Shown here piece after piece: positions 12,501 through 27,500 of a stretch of 64,000 nucleotides of DNA. The position numbers and the translations under genes are program-made. The notes under the pieces were generated by a model, which did not search any database, had not been told where the DNA came from, and saw only the letters and a list, made by a program, of their open reading frames with translations. Numbering within the stretch: position 1 is the stretch's first letter; each line of letters opens with the position of its first letter. The stretch is from Carposina sasakii. Its lineage: Eukaryota; Arthropoda; Insecta; Lepidoptera; Carposinidae. The stretch covers positions 1,061,501-1,125,500 of the forward strand of contig CP053159.1 of assembly GCA_014607495.2 (NCBI GenBank). The letters run 5' to 3'.

Positions 12501-15500
12501 GCATGGCGCCGCATAGGTAATTCCTGATATAAAAAAACAATTTAAAACTACATTCGCCCGTACCTAAATTTTATCACACGAACACTGCAAAGCTATATCT
12601 ATGATACGCTTTCACAGAAATACGACTGAGCCCATGACTCATCACTAAAGCACCGTCACAGATGTATCACATAATTCAGTTCTGCCGTCGCTGTAGCGAT
12701 TTAAAAATGGCCTGCAAACGAGCACCCCAGTCCCTTTCCACGAGGAAATACAATTCCGAACTGTTTATTTCTCGCCACTTATTTTAGGACCGGTTCGGTT
12801 TATCATTCGCGGAAGGAGTACGTATCCGATTCGGCCGCATTGCGTAATTCCAATAGCGGCTCTGCTATTTGGGTGCATATCGTGCGTTTACGGTATTTAA
12901 TTCGTGAATATTTCGAGGAAAATGGCGAACGTGCTAACTTTATCCCTGTAGCTGTATCGTTGCCGAGTGCGGGAGGCCCTGACCTGGTATGTTCCGAGTA
13001 CGCATGCGCGAATGTTCGGAAATAGTGGGCCGCCGCCGGTTTGAATAACGATTACACAGTCATCCCCTGCGCTGTAGCTCTTCTGTCTAGCTTTTACGCA
13101 GTTCTATTAAAAACCTTACTCAATAGAGTCGAAAGTTTACTTTAATACACTTTAAAAGTTTGCTTATGATGTTCTGGTAAGAGAAATTCCGGTCTGATTG
13201 ATTCTGTTCTAGACTTCAGACAACCGACAAAATACTGAGTATACATTGTACATATCGATTATTGAATAAAATATTGTCGTATGCTTTGTTAGGTTTTAAA
13301 TACTGCCTTCCTAAGACATAATCTTTATGATATAGAATGTTTCAAAAAACAAAGGAACACACAAAGCAAAGAAAGAATTACATCTACTATATAAATAGAT
13401 ATATTATAATAGGAAGCCTAACGTCACATAAAAAAAACTTTGAGCGTATATAATTATACTCGTATGTAATAATTTAAGCAGTTACCGATTTAATATCTAG
13501 ATTCAAGTAAAATCATTGTCGTAAGAGTCAACTAAGGAACTTGAGCAATTGGGTAATTCTCTCAGCCTGAAAGTCTCAGGCGATAAACTAAAGTCCTTTT
13601 TATGTAAAAAGGCATCTGACATAGGCGCCAGTATCTATGTAATTTATACACCGTTGTATATATTTTCATTCAGTTCTCGAAAAATCCGTAACTCTTCTTA
13701 CTTGAAAATGAGTGTAGCGACTTGTCCCTAATCATTAACATATATCCCTGCTATGCTAAATGTGTGGGATTCCCTGCATGGTCTTTCAGATCTTGCTACC
13801 CCATTTCGAGACACAGCCATATTATTATGTATAGTAGGGTTGCCATCTCAAAACTTTGAAAACCAGGATTTGAGAAAGAAATACCAGGACATTTCGATTA
13901 AAACCCAGGACGATACATGTGCGAGCCCAGTGACAATACGATTGGAGGGAGTTAGTGGCGTGCGAATTTCAAAACATAGGTCTTTAACACATTTAGTGCC
14001 GGTGACTACGTATTTGCTTCTTTTAGGCTTTCTAGAGGTGCCGCTGATGGTTATTTGCCCGATGTCGGCACCCTTAGAAAATGTGCCGACAGCGAATGTA
14101 TCAGGACTTTAAAAACCAGGACGATGCTTAAAAACTATCCAGGACAGCCCAGGTCACCCCAAAAAGCAGGACATGTCCTGGGAAAACAGGACGATTGGCA
14201 ATCCTAGTTTATGTAGACGAAAGTTTTCACAAATAAAGTCAAAGCATCTCTAAAAGAGATTTCTTCCAGCAACCAACCGTTAACATAAGAGGTGGTATGT
14301 GTGCACATTGATAAACAAAACGATACGTTATTTTATTACAAACTAAAGGATAAAAATAACATCAAATGTAATTAATTTTATTTATTTATTTATCAAGAAG
14401 ATGGGAGAGATAAATAATGGACCTTCAATCTTTTCTTAAAAACATCAACTGATGGACACACAGAGTGAGGCAGCGAGTTCCATTCAATGTATTACAGTTT
14501 TTAGTAAGGAAGCTGTATTAGACCTCAAAGGATCATCTCAAATCTTTCACGAAATTACCGTGTGTGCACATTGATCAAAACGATACGTTATTTTATTAGT
14601 CAAAGCCACATATTTTCAATGTATTACAGTCATCATCCGAAATTACCGTGTGAACGTATGTGTAATTCAAGGTTATAGAAACCAGAATTGTAGATCCCAT
14701 TGCTGCTTTATACCAGCCTTAAATCTTTCTTTACGACTGCTGGATGTCAATGTATTTCATTTAGTTTTGTAAAAATAGAATGAGACTAGAATATAGGCAG
14801 GAAAAGGGGGTGTCTTAAGCAAAATGCTATGAAAATCACCCACTGTAGAAAACATATTATCCACAAAATCGATATGATGATCGCACATGTTTATTTTGTC
14901 AGATAGTATGGAGAGTTTTTAAACAATTCCTTTACAATTAGATCCTCTACCTATATAGTGGGCGATATTCATAGCATTTTGTTTAATACACCCCTTTTGT
15001 TACATCCTGTATAATTTATTTATAACTTTAAGGGGCTATATTGCTGTAAGAGACAGTGAGGCAAATATTGCAATGCTGAACAAGCATGTTCAGTTAAACC
15101 ACTATAAAAATGCGTAAGGATGTATAAAAACAGGAGGCAAAAATAAAAACATACGTCAAGGATAGAATTATGTATGAGCACATAGGTAAAAGTATCTTCA
15201 TATCGTAATACAAATTCAATGATCTCACTTATATTTACAGAACTCATGTAGTTTTGCTTTTGAGGCCAAATGCCATCATCTACTTTTCCAGACATATGAC
15301 ATAACAAAATGTGCTAAACTTGTACTCATAGGTACTTGACTGAGGTAGGCTCGATAAGGTTCATTTCAAAGTCAATGTATTGACTATACTTAAGGCCATA
15401 ATATGTACAATACATATTTTCTCTTTCAGAATCATTTATTACTAACGTTCACCCTGGCCCAGCAGTGGGACACAGTATAGTTATTTAAAAAAAAAACTTT

Positions 15501-18500
15501 CACCCATGACTTCGTCCGTGGCCACATTAGAATTTCCGATTTCCCCGTTCTCGTGGAAAATTAGGAAGTCTTTTCTTATTGCTAACGCTTAACACACCAT
15601 CCAAGTTTCAGCATTCTTAAAATCAGCGGTTTACGCTGTGCGTAGGTTCGTTAGATATTCAGGACATAGCCTTTTATTTGTATAGAATATAAAATAAAAC
15701 CATATCTAATAGGAAGTCTCAAATACTATTTTTCATTATAACCAGCTAATTCTCGAATGATGACATCACTGCTCATTAAATATTGTGACAAAAATGTCGG
15801 TGATCCAATAGTAGGTACCTATCTGTAAAACTACCGAACCACTAGGTACAGTGACGTCAGCAGGATATGGTTAATCTTGCATAATTCAAATAGCTATTGA
15901 TCTAACGCAAATAGAATATCAGTCGGTACCGTACAACTGAATAGAAATAACATTTTGCGTCGGAATTTTAGGTTCAAAAGAATATCAATCAAAAGAAAGA
16001 AAATCTTTATTAATTCACTACAAAAAGAAGTCAACAAGACTCTAAAAGTTAATAAGTACCCAAGCAAATTTCAGGATTATTTCATGATTGTTTCAGCCAT
16101 AGATTCAACGACATTACCTATTCGCCAGGCTCATCGCCAGGACACGTTTTTCCTAGATACATTTCTCACGTGACTAATCTAAAATGACATTATTACTAAG
16201 TAGGCTCGTGTGCGCGTCATGCGACCAGCCGTTTGCCCTTGACCGGTCCTTAACAGTCAGACAGAACCAATTAATAACCCACAGAGCATCTCCAACCATA
16301 ATCCAGCAACATAAAGTCTATATTCAACTAAAAGAAACAGCGGAATCAACGGCGAGCTGGAAACTAGTGGCATTCCAAAGCGGACCTCAGTGGATGGTGA
16401 TAAAGTTAGCATTGGAGCAAGCACCGGTTTGTTTTGGCCAAGCTACAAACGTGTTAGCCACAGACGGCTCGTGGACATGAATTTTAATGTAAACCCAACC
16501 GACTGAGAATTGGCGACGCATGACGAAGCGGGTATCGTTTCGATTCACCTACTTGATTACTTTAGGCATAGTTTTCCAATAACTGCAGTCGAGGAACGCG
16601 ATGGTGCAGTGTAGCAATATGCCACATTTGGTTAGTGTATCGGGATTTGAGTAACATTCGTTTGACTTCCTAGGTCCTTTCGGAAATCACGATATTATGT
16701 GATTATATACCTACCAAAGTAAGCAAACTAAAGTCAAAATCAGAAGTCGGTAAGGGACCACTTGCATAAATTATAAGTAGGTATAGCAATTTATAGCCAA
16801 ACCTGTCACCATACCATGAACAGGTGAATGTATTCACTTAGTATATCTAACAGAAATTCATGCAAAGCTACATATTTCCAGTAAGAACAAATAGTACAAA
16901 AGTAATATCTCAGGGAAAGCATCAACATAAGAATAAGAGTATTGACCTGATTTACGAGTATGTAAACAATGAAATTGAAATATCATCCCAAAACGATCGC
17001 CAAATTCGACACTCGGGGCGCATTCTCTTAGTTGATTCTAAACGATACCTTACTACGTTATCAATAGGTGATATTTCTAGTTGTTCATAGGTGAATGGAT
17101 AATTAGTTTCAGAAGTATTAGCGCCAACCTGTCAGCCATTGAAAATCTGCCAAAAATATTCCCTCGTCTTCCGGAATCACTTGGCAAAAGAACGAGACTT
17201 AGCGCAAAAAAATTACATCATCGACAAACGGTGCCACCAAATCATCCGTTCAGTTGACAGCGACATTTTTCTCAGCAAAAGTGCTTCAGTTCCAATTTCC
17301 TCGACTGAAGAGATAAGTTGGTGGTTGTACTGTTATCCCATTCGGCCAATTTGCCGGGTGTGAAGAAGACAGATAAATAAACCGTTTCGGAAAATATGTC
17401 AAGGACATCCCATGAACAATCGCGTTGAGCTCCGCTACTTGGATTATAAAGATTCCTGGTAATTCACTATAGAGATGTTGCAAGAGGTATTTCAGTCTTA
17501 TTTATTGGAAAATTATAAATAGGTAAATAGTCCTTAGTTACCCACAACATGTGATTATTGCGGTCTACACTGGGTGGGCGATTCGGCTGGCATTGAGGAT
17601 TTTTTGAAATCACATGCTTTTCGTCATTTTCAGTAATTAGGTACTGTTATTTATTTCACGAAATCTATTGTTATTTGCATTTTTCAATAGAACATGAAAT
17701 ATTTATAAACAGCTCCATCTCGGGAAAACTCATTGTGCCAGGCGTTTCAAAAAAAAAGAAAGAAGGTTTGGCGCGAGAGGTTGGCCAATCGGCGTGCAGT
17801 ATCGCTCGCGCCAGACGGATGGTCGTGTAATGGCGGAAGAAACACAGTATTGATGTAAAATATGTAAAAAGTAGAAAAATAGGATTGAATTGAATGTCAA
17901 GATAAGTCTAGTTTGTTTTGTATAGCAAGTGATAATAATACAAGTGTCAAAAGGATTAACTCTCCTCTTTTATTTTAGCGACTTAAATACTATTATGACG
18001 TTATTTAACGTTGTTCTAAAAACGTGAAACGTCTTGCGCCGACACATGGCCAGTTAAAACTGGAAACGAAAAGGTCTCATCCCTCTAAGAGTTGCACTTA
18101 TATAGAGCTCGCTATGAGGTTCGGGGTCAGTTCGCGCTTGTTTCTATCGTGACTCCGACTATAGAATTTAGAACATTTATACTAAGTAATTTGGACTATT
18201 TCTATATAATATTATAAAGCTTCGCGCTAATCAGGATACTTCTGATTTGAAAAATTCGTTTAATAGCTTCCAGGAAGGCTACAGTCTTACAACAACCTGG
18301 GCTTCGCAGGGTACAACGCCCCCTCACTCGTGGATTTATAACCAGAAAGACAATCATGCTAGTATTTTATGATTACGACCTGTTCTTTTTTTATTAAAAT
18401 ACTTAAAACAGATCGTTTTCACAATCTTTTACTTTAAAAGATTCGCTAACATCGGTTAAAACGGCCGTGTGCTCCGAGTTGATCTATGTTCTTATCTTAC

Positions 18501-21500
18501 GCAGACGTGTCTTGGGCTCCTTGGAGACTGAGGAGAGTGACGACGCGGCGTAGGAGTTCTCTCGACTTCTGACACTTCACTTTGCAGCTCCTGGACATTA
18601 GATTGGATGATGTTTTCTGGCCAGCAAGCCAGGAAAAGTGGGAAAATAATACTTGGCATAGGAATATTGTTATTTTTTCTGACTTTTTCAATATTCCCTG
18701 TGCTGATGCGGGACTTTACTAGAATACATCCGCTGCATCTCCTTCCGTGCATATCGTAAGAGTCGACTAAGGAACTTTGGGATTCTCTCAGACGATAAGC
18801 TAGCAACTTGATCCACATTTTCATGATAATAATTTTCCAATAATTCGATGTATCTATACCAATCATTATATTTGGCACCTTCCTTATCAAAATCGGTACT
18901 TACCTGTAGCGCATGCCTGGTGTCTAGAGCTCGTCTCCTGGTGCTGGGGGTAGAGTCCAGCTGCCTCAGCCGGTCTGATGCAGCGGTGATAGACACCGCC
19001 AAGCTCCTTTGCACGTCCAGCAGCTGGTTCCAGCGCTGCAACTGATGGTCAGCGGTGGCTGCGCGGGTGGCTAGACCTGGATAAACGGTTTATTTTGTTG
19101 AAGTAATTATGAAAAGTATATCATTGCATAAAATGCGTATTGTAGATTTTTTCAATTTGCGAAAACATTTTTTTTATTTTATTTTATTAATTTATTAGGG
19201 TAATTACAGTGTATCACACATTTTAATATTCGGTTACCTCTAAACCTGTATAGGTTTGTGGAGGCAATGACATTCGCTTACTCCATTTGTACACTACGAC
19301 ATTTAGTATACTAAATACCAGCATATGTACATACAATTATGGACATGGCAGTAACTTGTAGGAAATTAGGCTTGAATGAGGAAGGGTACATGGTATATCG
19401 TATCAATGAATTAGCATCGTTTGAACTTCTATCTGGTCACCAACCCGCCCGCCTGCCCAGCCTTGTGGCGTGCCATGGGGGAGGCCTACGTTCAGCAGTG
19501 GACTGCAATAGGCTGAAGAAGAAGATCTTCTATCTAATTTACGATAAATAGCAAAGTGACAAACCTAATCAACAACCTATGATGTAAATATAATAGTCTA
19601 AGATATTCTAGAATACTAAACATCATGACGATTGGTGAGTGGCAATCGAAGTGAAGAACATTTTTACGACTTTTTCCTGAAACCTAGATGAATTTCCAAG
19701 TAGTTTTTGTCACGATACTTTGTTAACAAAGTAAAAACTTAATGAAAAAATCTCTTAAAACCTACATTGTATTTTATAGCCGATTGTTGTTTTTATATTC
19801 GTACTTATTATCGGCACGTTCGTGGATGTCTGCTTTGAATCACTCATCAAGTTCAATGTCACGATACAGCGGAGGTGGATCTACTTACAAGGCATTGATT
19901 GGTTCAATCGACTTATTTTTGATCGGAGAAAACTACGTATACTACATAGGAATTTATTTGCTTGGCTCAAATTAGAAAATATTATCATAACATCCACTGA
20001 AATGAATTTTAAAACGGTAATCAAAAATCGCAACATAAAAACGACTAAAAATATATTTAAAAAAATACATTGCGAATTCGCATAAATATCTACTTAATTA
20101 AACAATGTACGTAAGAGGTAACAAATAAATTAAATTACTTTCACACTAAGTTATTTGATTACTAGTGGACGCCCGCGACTCCGTCCGCATGGGCTGCAGA
20201 AAAAACAAAATGTCGAAATTATCCGGGATAAAAATATTTTCTCAGGATAAAAAGTAGCCTATGTGTTAATCCAGGGTGTTAGCTACTCGTAACTCCATAC
20301 CAAATTTTATTGAATCGCTCCAGCCGTTTTTCCAACAATCCATCCATCCATCTATCCATCCATACTTACAAACTTTCGCGTTTATAATATTAGTAGGATA
20401 AGACCACAGCCGTGTGTATACCTATGTATAGAATAGAATAGTTTTTTATTTGAAAATTACACATACACATACATGTATGTTAGGGTTGCTATCCAAAAAC
20501 TTTGAAAACCAGGATTTGAAGAAGAAATACCAGGACCATTACGATTTAAAGCCAGAGCCTATACTGTGCGAGTCTAGTGACAATACGATTGGAGGGAGTT
20601 AGTGGCATGCGAATTTCAAAACATAGGTCTTAAACACATTCAGTGCTGGCGACTACGTATTGCGTCTTTTAGGCTTACTCTAGAGGTGCCGCTGACGCTT
20701 ATTTGCGTCATGGCACTGGGCGTTTACCCGATGTCGGCATCCTTAGAATATCTGTCGACAGCGAATGTGTCAGGACTCTAAAACTCGGGACAATGCTTAA
20801 AAACTATCCAGGACAGCCCAGGACACCCCAAAAAGCAGGAAATGTCCTGGGAAAACAGGACGGTTGACAACCCTAATGTATGTATGTTAATTGATAATGG
20901 CATGTTTCCTCTTACCTTCACAAGCAATATTCCAGGTGTCAGTCAGTTCCCTGGTCCTCTGTTCCACCCGTTCGCCGCTGGCTGCGTCAGCGCCGGTGCA
21001 GAGCTCCCGCGCCCGCTCCCGGACCACGTCCAGAAGCGGCTGCTGGTTCTGATGACGAAGAGGATTTGGGTTTGAAAAAATATACCAATATTGAAAAATT
21101 CAACAGGAATAGAAAAACTGGAATTTAAACGGATGTCGGATTAACGGAAGGCGTGGGTGGGTACTAGTACTAATATAATACTAAGAATAGACTATTATTG
21201 TTTATTGTTATTATTCCCGACAGTTAAATTTAGATCAGAGGTTCCCAAAACTTTTATTTATCGTAGACCCCTTTCAAAAGTTTACTGGTTCTGGTGGACC
21301 CCCTACAGGCCTACATCACATACAAATTAATTGTGAATCTCAATTTTTTCACGCCAACGTAGACCCCCGTCGAGTCTCCTGTAGACCCCTGGGGGTCCAT
21401 TTGGACCACTTTGGGAACCACTGATTTAGATCATCAATTAGTAGGAATGAACTGAAAACCAAACAAATCGACTTCCCCCCGTATAATTAAAAAATCAAAC

Positions 21501-24500
21501 TTACTAGTACGAGCAGACCCTGAACAGCTTCACTGTCTTGTATACAGGTGTAACAGAAAGGGTATGTTAAGCGAAAAGCTATGTAAACAGCGCACTATAG
21601 AGAATCTATTTCCAAAATTTGAGACTCGAAATTATATGTTTATTTTTCAAGATTGTATGAACATTCCTGAGTTGTTCAGGAATTCTCCATACTACCTGGA
21701 AAAATAAACGTGTGTGATTTCGAGTTTGATATATTGTGGATAGGTTCCTTTTAGTGGGCTATTTACATAGCTTTTCGCTTAACATATCCCATTTGTTACA
21801 TCCTGTAGATCTACCATCAGAGCCTAGACACTATATGTATTAAATTACACAAACGCTAGTCTAGTAAAAATTGTATCTAGGTTTCGTGCAACCAAGATAA
21901 ACGAATGAGCCCTAACTCAGGGTTTAGGTTGATAAAAAGTTCCACTATTCGTTATTCTACTGCACTGCATTTGCAAATGTGCATTAACTGAAACGATGTT
22001 TACAATGTTATCAAGGTAACAAGAAACTGACTGTTACGGGTTACCGTACATTGTGTTATGTCACCTATCGACAGATCAATATTTCGTAATAAGTCTCTCT
22101 GCGTAATTTGTATAGTATTGTCTATATAGCATATCTTGTATTAGCGAACTACATAGCATTATAATATATTAAATTCAGTGTTCAACATTCACTCAACGGG
22201 TTCAGTTGTATTTATCTCTTATGAGTTGACGACTTCCCTCAGCATTAGCATAGCATAGCATCATAGCATTAACTAGCAACTTTATTGTACGAGTGCCACA
22301 CCGTACATTTTGGTCCTTCGAGCTAACGGTACAAGCGGGACCTACACGCGAGTGTATACTTCCGTCGGGTTTCGGTGTACGTGAACTAGTACGTTGGTCG
22401 ACCTATTTACGCGTTCGAACAACGTGTACTACGTGTACGTGGTCGACAGTCTACGTAACCAGCAGCAGCCGCACCAGTTCCATCCAGCGTATTTTCTTCC
22501 ATTGCGGTAGCAGTATTCTCAAGTAAGATCTTTCCTTTTATTTGCTTACTATGGAAGGTTTATTTGTCCGTCAAGGTGAACTTGTTGCTGAAATTCAACG
22601 TATTGGCAACAACTTTGACAAGGATTCAGCGAATCGTAAAACCTCCAGTTATCTAAAAACACGGCTGGAGTCCTTAGAAAATCTCTGGGGAGAGTTCGAA
22701 TTGAATAATAGCAAGCTAGCAACAATAGAGTTAAAAACTCAAAATTATTTTACGGACTCTATTTACGAACGTATTCATCAGTATTATAGCGATTTACGGG
22801 CGAAACTATCTACTTACCAACCTTATGTAATTTCTACTCCGATCCTTAGTAATACTAAAATGTTGGGTACAACATCTAGTACGAGTAAAGCTACGGGTAC
22901 AGGTTTGGAAAATGAAAATGATAAGATTGTCACATTAATGTCACTTCAGCAAGCGAATTTCAGAGCTTTTAAGCGTATTCTATTCAATATAGATATAGAA
23001 GACATCAGCGAAAAGTGGGAACTTGAGGATGAGCTTCGCAGCATCCAAACAAAATGGGATATCATTGATAAGCAGCATATTGAATTAGATTATCTCCTTG
23101 AGGGTAAAGACGATCTATATCAGTCGGATTTTTTAAAGCTAGAGAAGTCCTTTAAATCCACAAAAAGGGCTTTGAACCAAAAGCTTTCAGCTACCGCACA
23201 TATACACAAAGCTACTCCGTCTTTAGAAATACCTATTTTTTCGGGACGATACAGCAATTGGCCTACATTTTTTGACCTATTTAACGAGTCCATACATAGA
23301 AATAACTATCTCTCAAAGGCTCAAAAAATGCAACACCTAAAAGGTAAAGTCAAAGGAGAAGCTGAACGTTTGATCTCGCATCTCAACATCTCATCAGATA
23401 ATTATGACATAGCTTGGGAAATACTATCGCATCGGTACAATAACCCACATGTACTATTTACAACCCAAATCGAGACATTTCTCAATCAACCCAGCATCTC
23501 TCATCAGACGTCATTCGAGATAAAACGACTCTATGACACTACTACAGAGTGTATACATGCCATTGATAATCTCGGTATAAATACAAATACTTGGGATCCG
23601 ATTTTAGCTCATCTTATTACTAAAAAGCTCGATAGCGAAACCTATACTCAGTACAAGGAGGCTCGTAAATCGCCGCGAGATTTAGCATCTCTAGATGAGT
23701 TAATGCGTTTCTTAGAGAATAAGTTTATGGCACTTGAGCCAGTGCAAAAGAAAGATAGCAAGAAAGATAAAGAAATCTTGTCATCGACAGCTAAGCCAGC
23801 TTTATACTATCCATCTAAGCCTTACTATAAAAAAAGCTTTAACTACAACAAGCTTTCAAAGGGACATCAAACGGCAGCGGTAACATCTCTTTATAAATGT
23901 CCTCTATGTAATTCAGATCATCAGCTCTATAGATGTCAGCAATTTATTCAAATGCCAGCAGAAATGCAATTGAGGACAGTTGAGAATTTGAAATTGTGTA
24001 AAAACTGCCTATTTAAGCATGTCAACAATAAATGCATTTCTATTAAAAGGTGCAAGGAATGCAATAATGAACATCACACAATTTTGCATGACTCATGTGC
24101 AGGGCCATCGCAAATTATAAGGTCGAACGTGCTTCCAATGACTTCATCGAAAAAAGCCACACGTAGCAAATCACGTGTCTACCGACGATGAAGAAGTTTT
24201 ACTAGCTACTGTTTTGCTACAAATTAAAGCAGTCGACGGTAATTATGTCACACTCAGAGCTTTACTTGACCAAGGTTCTCAAATAACTTTAATCTCTGAG
24301 AATGCAGCTCAGCTTTTGGGTTTACCGCGCCGCAAATTCAGCGCTTCAGTTTCTGGCGTAGGTAATAGCTCGAATCATAGCAAAAGCAGTATGTCACTCG
24401 AGTGTAAGTCTATTTATAACAACTATAGTTTCCATACAGAAGGGATTGTTATACCTCGAGTAATCAGCGATCTTCCTAACGCATCATTTACTAAGCGCTC

Positions 24501-27500
24501 GTGGTCTCATATACAACATATGCAGCTAGCTGATCCAGAATACAATGTGTCAAAGCCTATAGATATATTACTAGATGCCTGTGTATACTCAGATGTCATC
24601 ATGAGTGGACTTGTCAAAGGCACACATAATGCACCAATAGCTCAGCAAACAAAGCTAGGATGGATCTTGTCAGGAAATGTAAAAACTTTCAATTGCAGCG
24701 TTGTCGTTAACAATTTAAAAGACATAGCTCAATATTGGGAGATGGAAGACCTTCCTAGCCCAGCATCTGACCTCACAGAATCAGAGCACCGATGTGAAGA
24801 GCATTATGTAGCCACCACAAGACGATTAGACAACGGTAGATACGAAGTTGCGTTACCGATGACGCCAGGTTATGAAGAAAAACTTGGACATTCAAAGTCA
24901 AAAGCAACAGCACAGTTTATACAAGTAGAGCGAAAAATGGCAAGGAACGAAGCATTTGCCCTAAGCTACAGACAGTTCATGAGAGAGTACTTGGAATTAG
25001 GTCATATGCGACTAGCAAATTACAGCAAAGGTCCTAAATACGTACTACCTCACCATGCAGTTATAAAGGAAGATTCTACCACCACGAAGATACGAGTAGT
25101 ATTCAATGGTTCGTCTCCAACTAGAACAGGAATCAGCCTTAATGACGTCATGGAATGTGGACCAAATCTACAACACGATCTACCAGCTTTGATCTTAAAG
25201 TGGAGATTACACACATACGTCATCACGGCGGATATAGAAAAAATGTTCCGACAAATTATGATTCGCGAACGCAACCAACATCCTACAAACGATCATGTGG
25301 AGAGAAACTCCGCATGAACACTCCGAGAGTACGTCCTTACACCATAACATATGGTACCAAAGCTGCACCTTATCTAGCGATGCGCACTCTACGGCAACTA
25401 GCTAAAGACGAAGCCTCACGATATCCGCTAGCAGCGAAAGCTTTACAACATGATTTCTATATGGATGATTTACTCAGCGGTGGAAATACTTTAGAAGAAA
25501 CTAAAAAGCTACAGCAACAACTTATAGAGGTCATGAAAGGAGCAGGAATAACCTACGGAAATGGTCATCTAACGAACCACAACTACTGGAAAGTTTATCA
25601 TCTGAGCTCATTGAAAACCCTCTGGATTTTAAGCACCCTGAGTCCCGTAAAACATTAGGAATCAGCTGGAAACCTACATTAGATTCATTTATGTTTACTA
25701 ATAAAATTGAAATCACAAATAAATGTAACACCAAGCGCAAACTATTATCGGAAATATCAACGATATTTGATCCGTTGGGCTGGATTTCCCCACTTACAAT
25801 CCGAGCAAAGCTTTTGTTTCAACAAACATGGTCCCTCAACTTGGGTTTGATGATGAAGTTCCGAATGATATCGTAAAGGAATGGACTCAATTCCGAGTTG
25901 ACCTACAAAAGATTGACCAAGTTAATATACCTAGACACTTAGGTAATACAACAAAACGATTTCAATTACATGGCTATAGTGACGCGAGCGAAAAAGCTTA
26001 CGCCGGTGCAATTTATTTAGTTACGAGTAATTGTAAAGGTGAGTTTACATCGCGGTTAGTCATAGCAAAGACAAAATTAGCTCCATTAAATCAGAAGAAT
26101 GCTACGATACCACGTCTAGAGCTTTGTGGAGCATTGCTTCTCGCACAACTTATGAAGATTGTGATAGCGTTATTAGAGAATTATAACTATGATGTCTACG
26201 CCTGGACAGATTCGGAAATTGTGCTGGGATGGCTACATGGAGATACAAATAGATGGAAATCATTTGTATCAAATCGGGTAAACAAAATAACTGCCATAAT
26301 ACTGCATCGAAATGGAATTATGTCAAATCAAAGGAAAACGCAGCCGATTGTGCTACACGAGGACTATCTTTTGAAAAGCTTCAGGATAATACCCTTTGGT
26401 GGAACGGGCCAGAATATTTGATTAATTTCGATCCAAGTATTATCATAGACAAAACCTACAAGGAACCATCTTTAGAAACTAAAAGAATTAATGTAAACGC
26501 AGCCTTTACAACAGCCAAACTCTAGTATTATAAATAATCTTATAGAAAACAATAGCTCAATCACGCGTTTAGTAAGGACATTGGCCTGGATATCACGTTT
26601 CATTGCTACCGTGCGACGTCACACTACCGAACATGACTCATATTTGTCAACATCGGAAATAAATAAGCAAACTTGCTTATTATTAAAAATGTTCAAGCTC
26701 AGAATTTTGAAATAGATTTAACAAATATTAAAAATAAAGGTCATGTTCACACGAGCAGCAAAATAGCAAATCTAAATCCATACATAGATGAAAATGGAGT
26801 ATTGAGAGTCGGTGGTCGTCTTAACTTTTCCAACATCAGCAACACAGCTAAACATCCGATCATATTGCCAAATCACTGTCGTTATACAGATTTGTTAATA
26901 AACCAAGCACATATAACAACCCTACATGGTGGACCACGGCTTACCTTAGCTTATTTACGGGAGCACTATTGGATTATAAGTAGCATGAGAACTGTCAAAA
27001 AACAGCTGCGATTGTGTGTCACGTGCCGACGATTCAGTTCAGATCGAACTCAGCAAATTATGGCAGATCTTCCAAAAGCTAGAGTCACACCGTCACGCCC
27101 TTTTACGCACACCGGTGTGGACTTTACAGGACATGTAGTACTTAAAATGTCTACTGGCAGAGGCGTGCGGACTCAAAAGGGATACGTTGCCGTGTTTGTT
27201 TGTTTAGCAACAAAGGCTGTTCACTTAGAGCTAGTGTCAGACCTAAGCACTTCGTCATTCCTAGCAGCTTTACATCGTTTCTGCGCCCGCAGAGGGACGC
27301 CTCGGCGTATATATAGTGATAACGGGACCAACTTTATCGGAGCGAAACGGGTATTAGATAAAGAATACAAGGCAATAATTCAAACTATTAACCAAGATTT
27401 CTTCAGCAATATCAGCCACATGAATATAGAGTGGTCGTTCAATGCACCCGCATGGCCCAGCGCTGGAGGAATATGGGAAGCCGCTGTAAAAAGTTTCAAG

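Larger units (their letters stand above)
11876..18500 (-). other. Long intron, repeat-rich, probably hiding one small exon
   Basis: There is no long open frame with recognisable protein. Known contents are a GC- and CpG-rich stretch at about 12000-13060, a dispersed repeat copy (13518-13823), a hAT-type miniature element (13835-14206), a palindromic element (14796-15011), retroposon-like remnants (15440-15680), and a TATA plus initiator arrangement on the plus strand at 18100-18132. The phase mismatch of the flanking exons shows that at least one exon is still unplaced here. Confidence 0.6.

Noticed and set aside
14380..14400. Short TTTA microsatellite and similar runs
   Set aside because: They are too short and too common in AT-rich introns to be listed as features.
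16184..16480. 98-residue plus-strand frame in the long intron
   Set aside because: No recognisable motif, no splice or promoter evidence, and no similarity to other frames. It is likely chance in a less AT-rich intron stretch.
22293..22526. 77-residue frame after the 5' LTR
   Set aside because: It starts inside the LTR, covers the primer-binding site, and is the leader of the retrotransposon. Its composition (Arg/Thr/Ser runs) is not protein-like.
25155..25317. First part of the frame holding the RT YMDD block
   Set aside because: It overlaps the preceding pol fragment in a different frame and reads as shadow. Only the part after about 25318 is meaningful.
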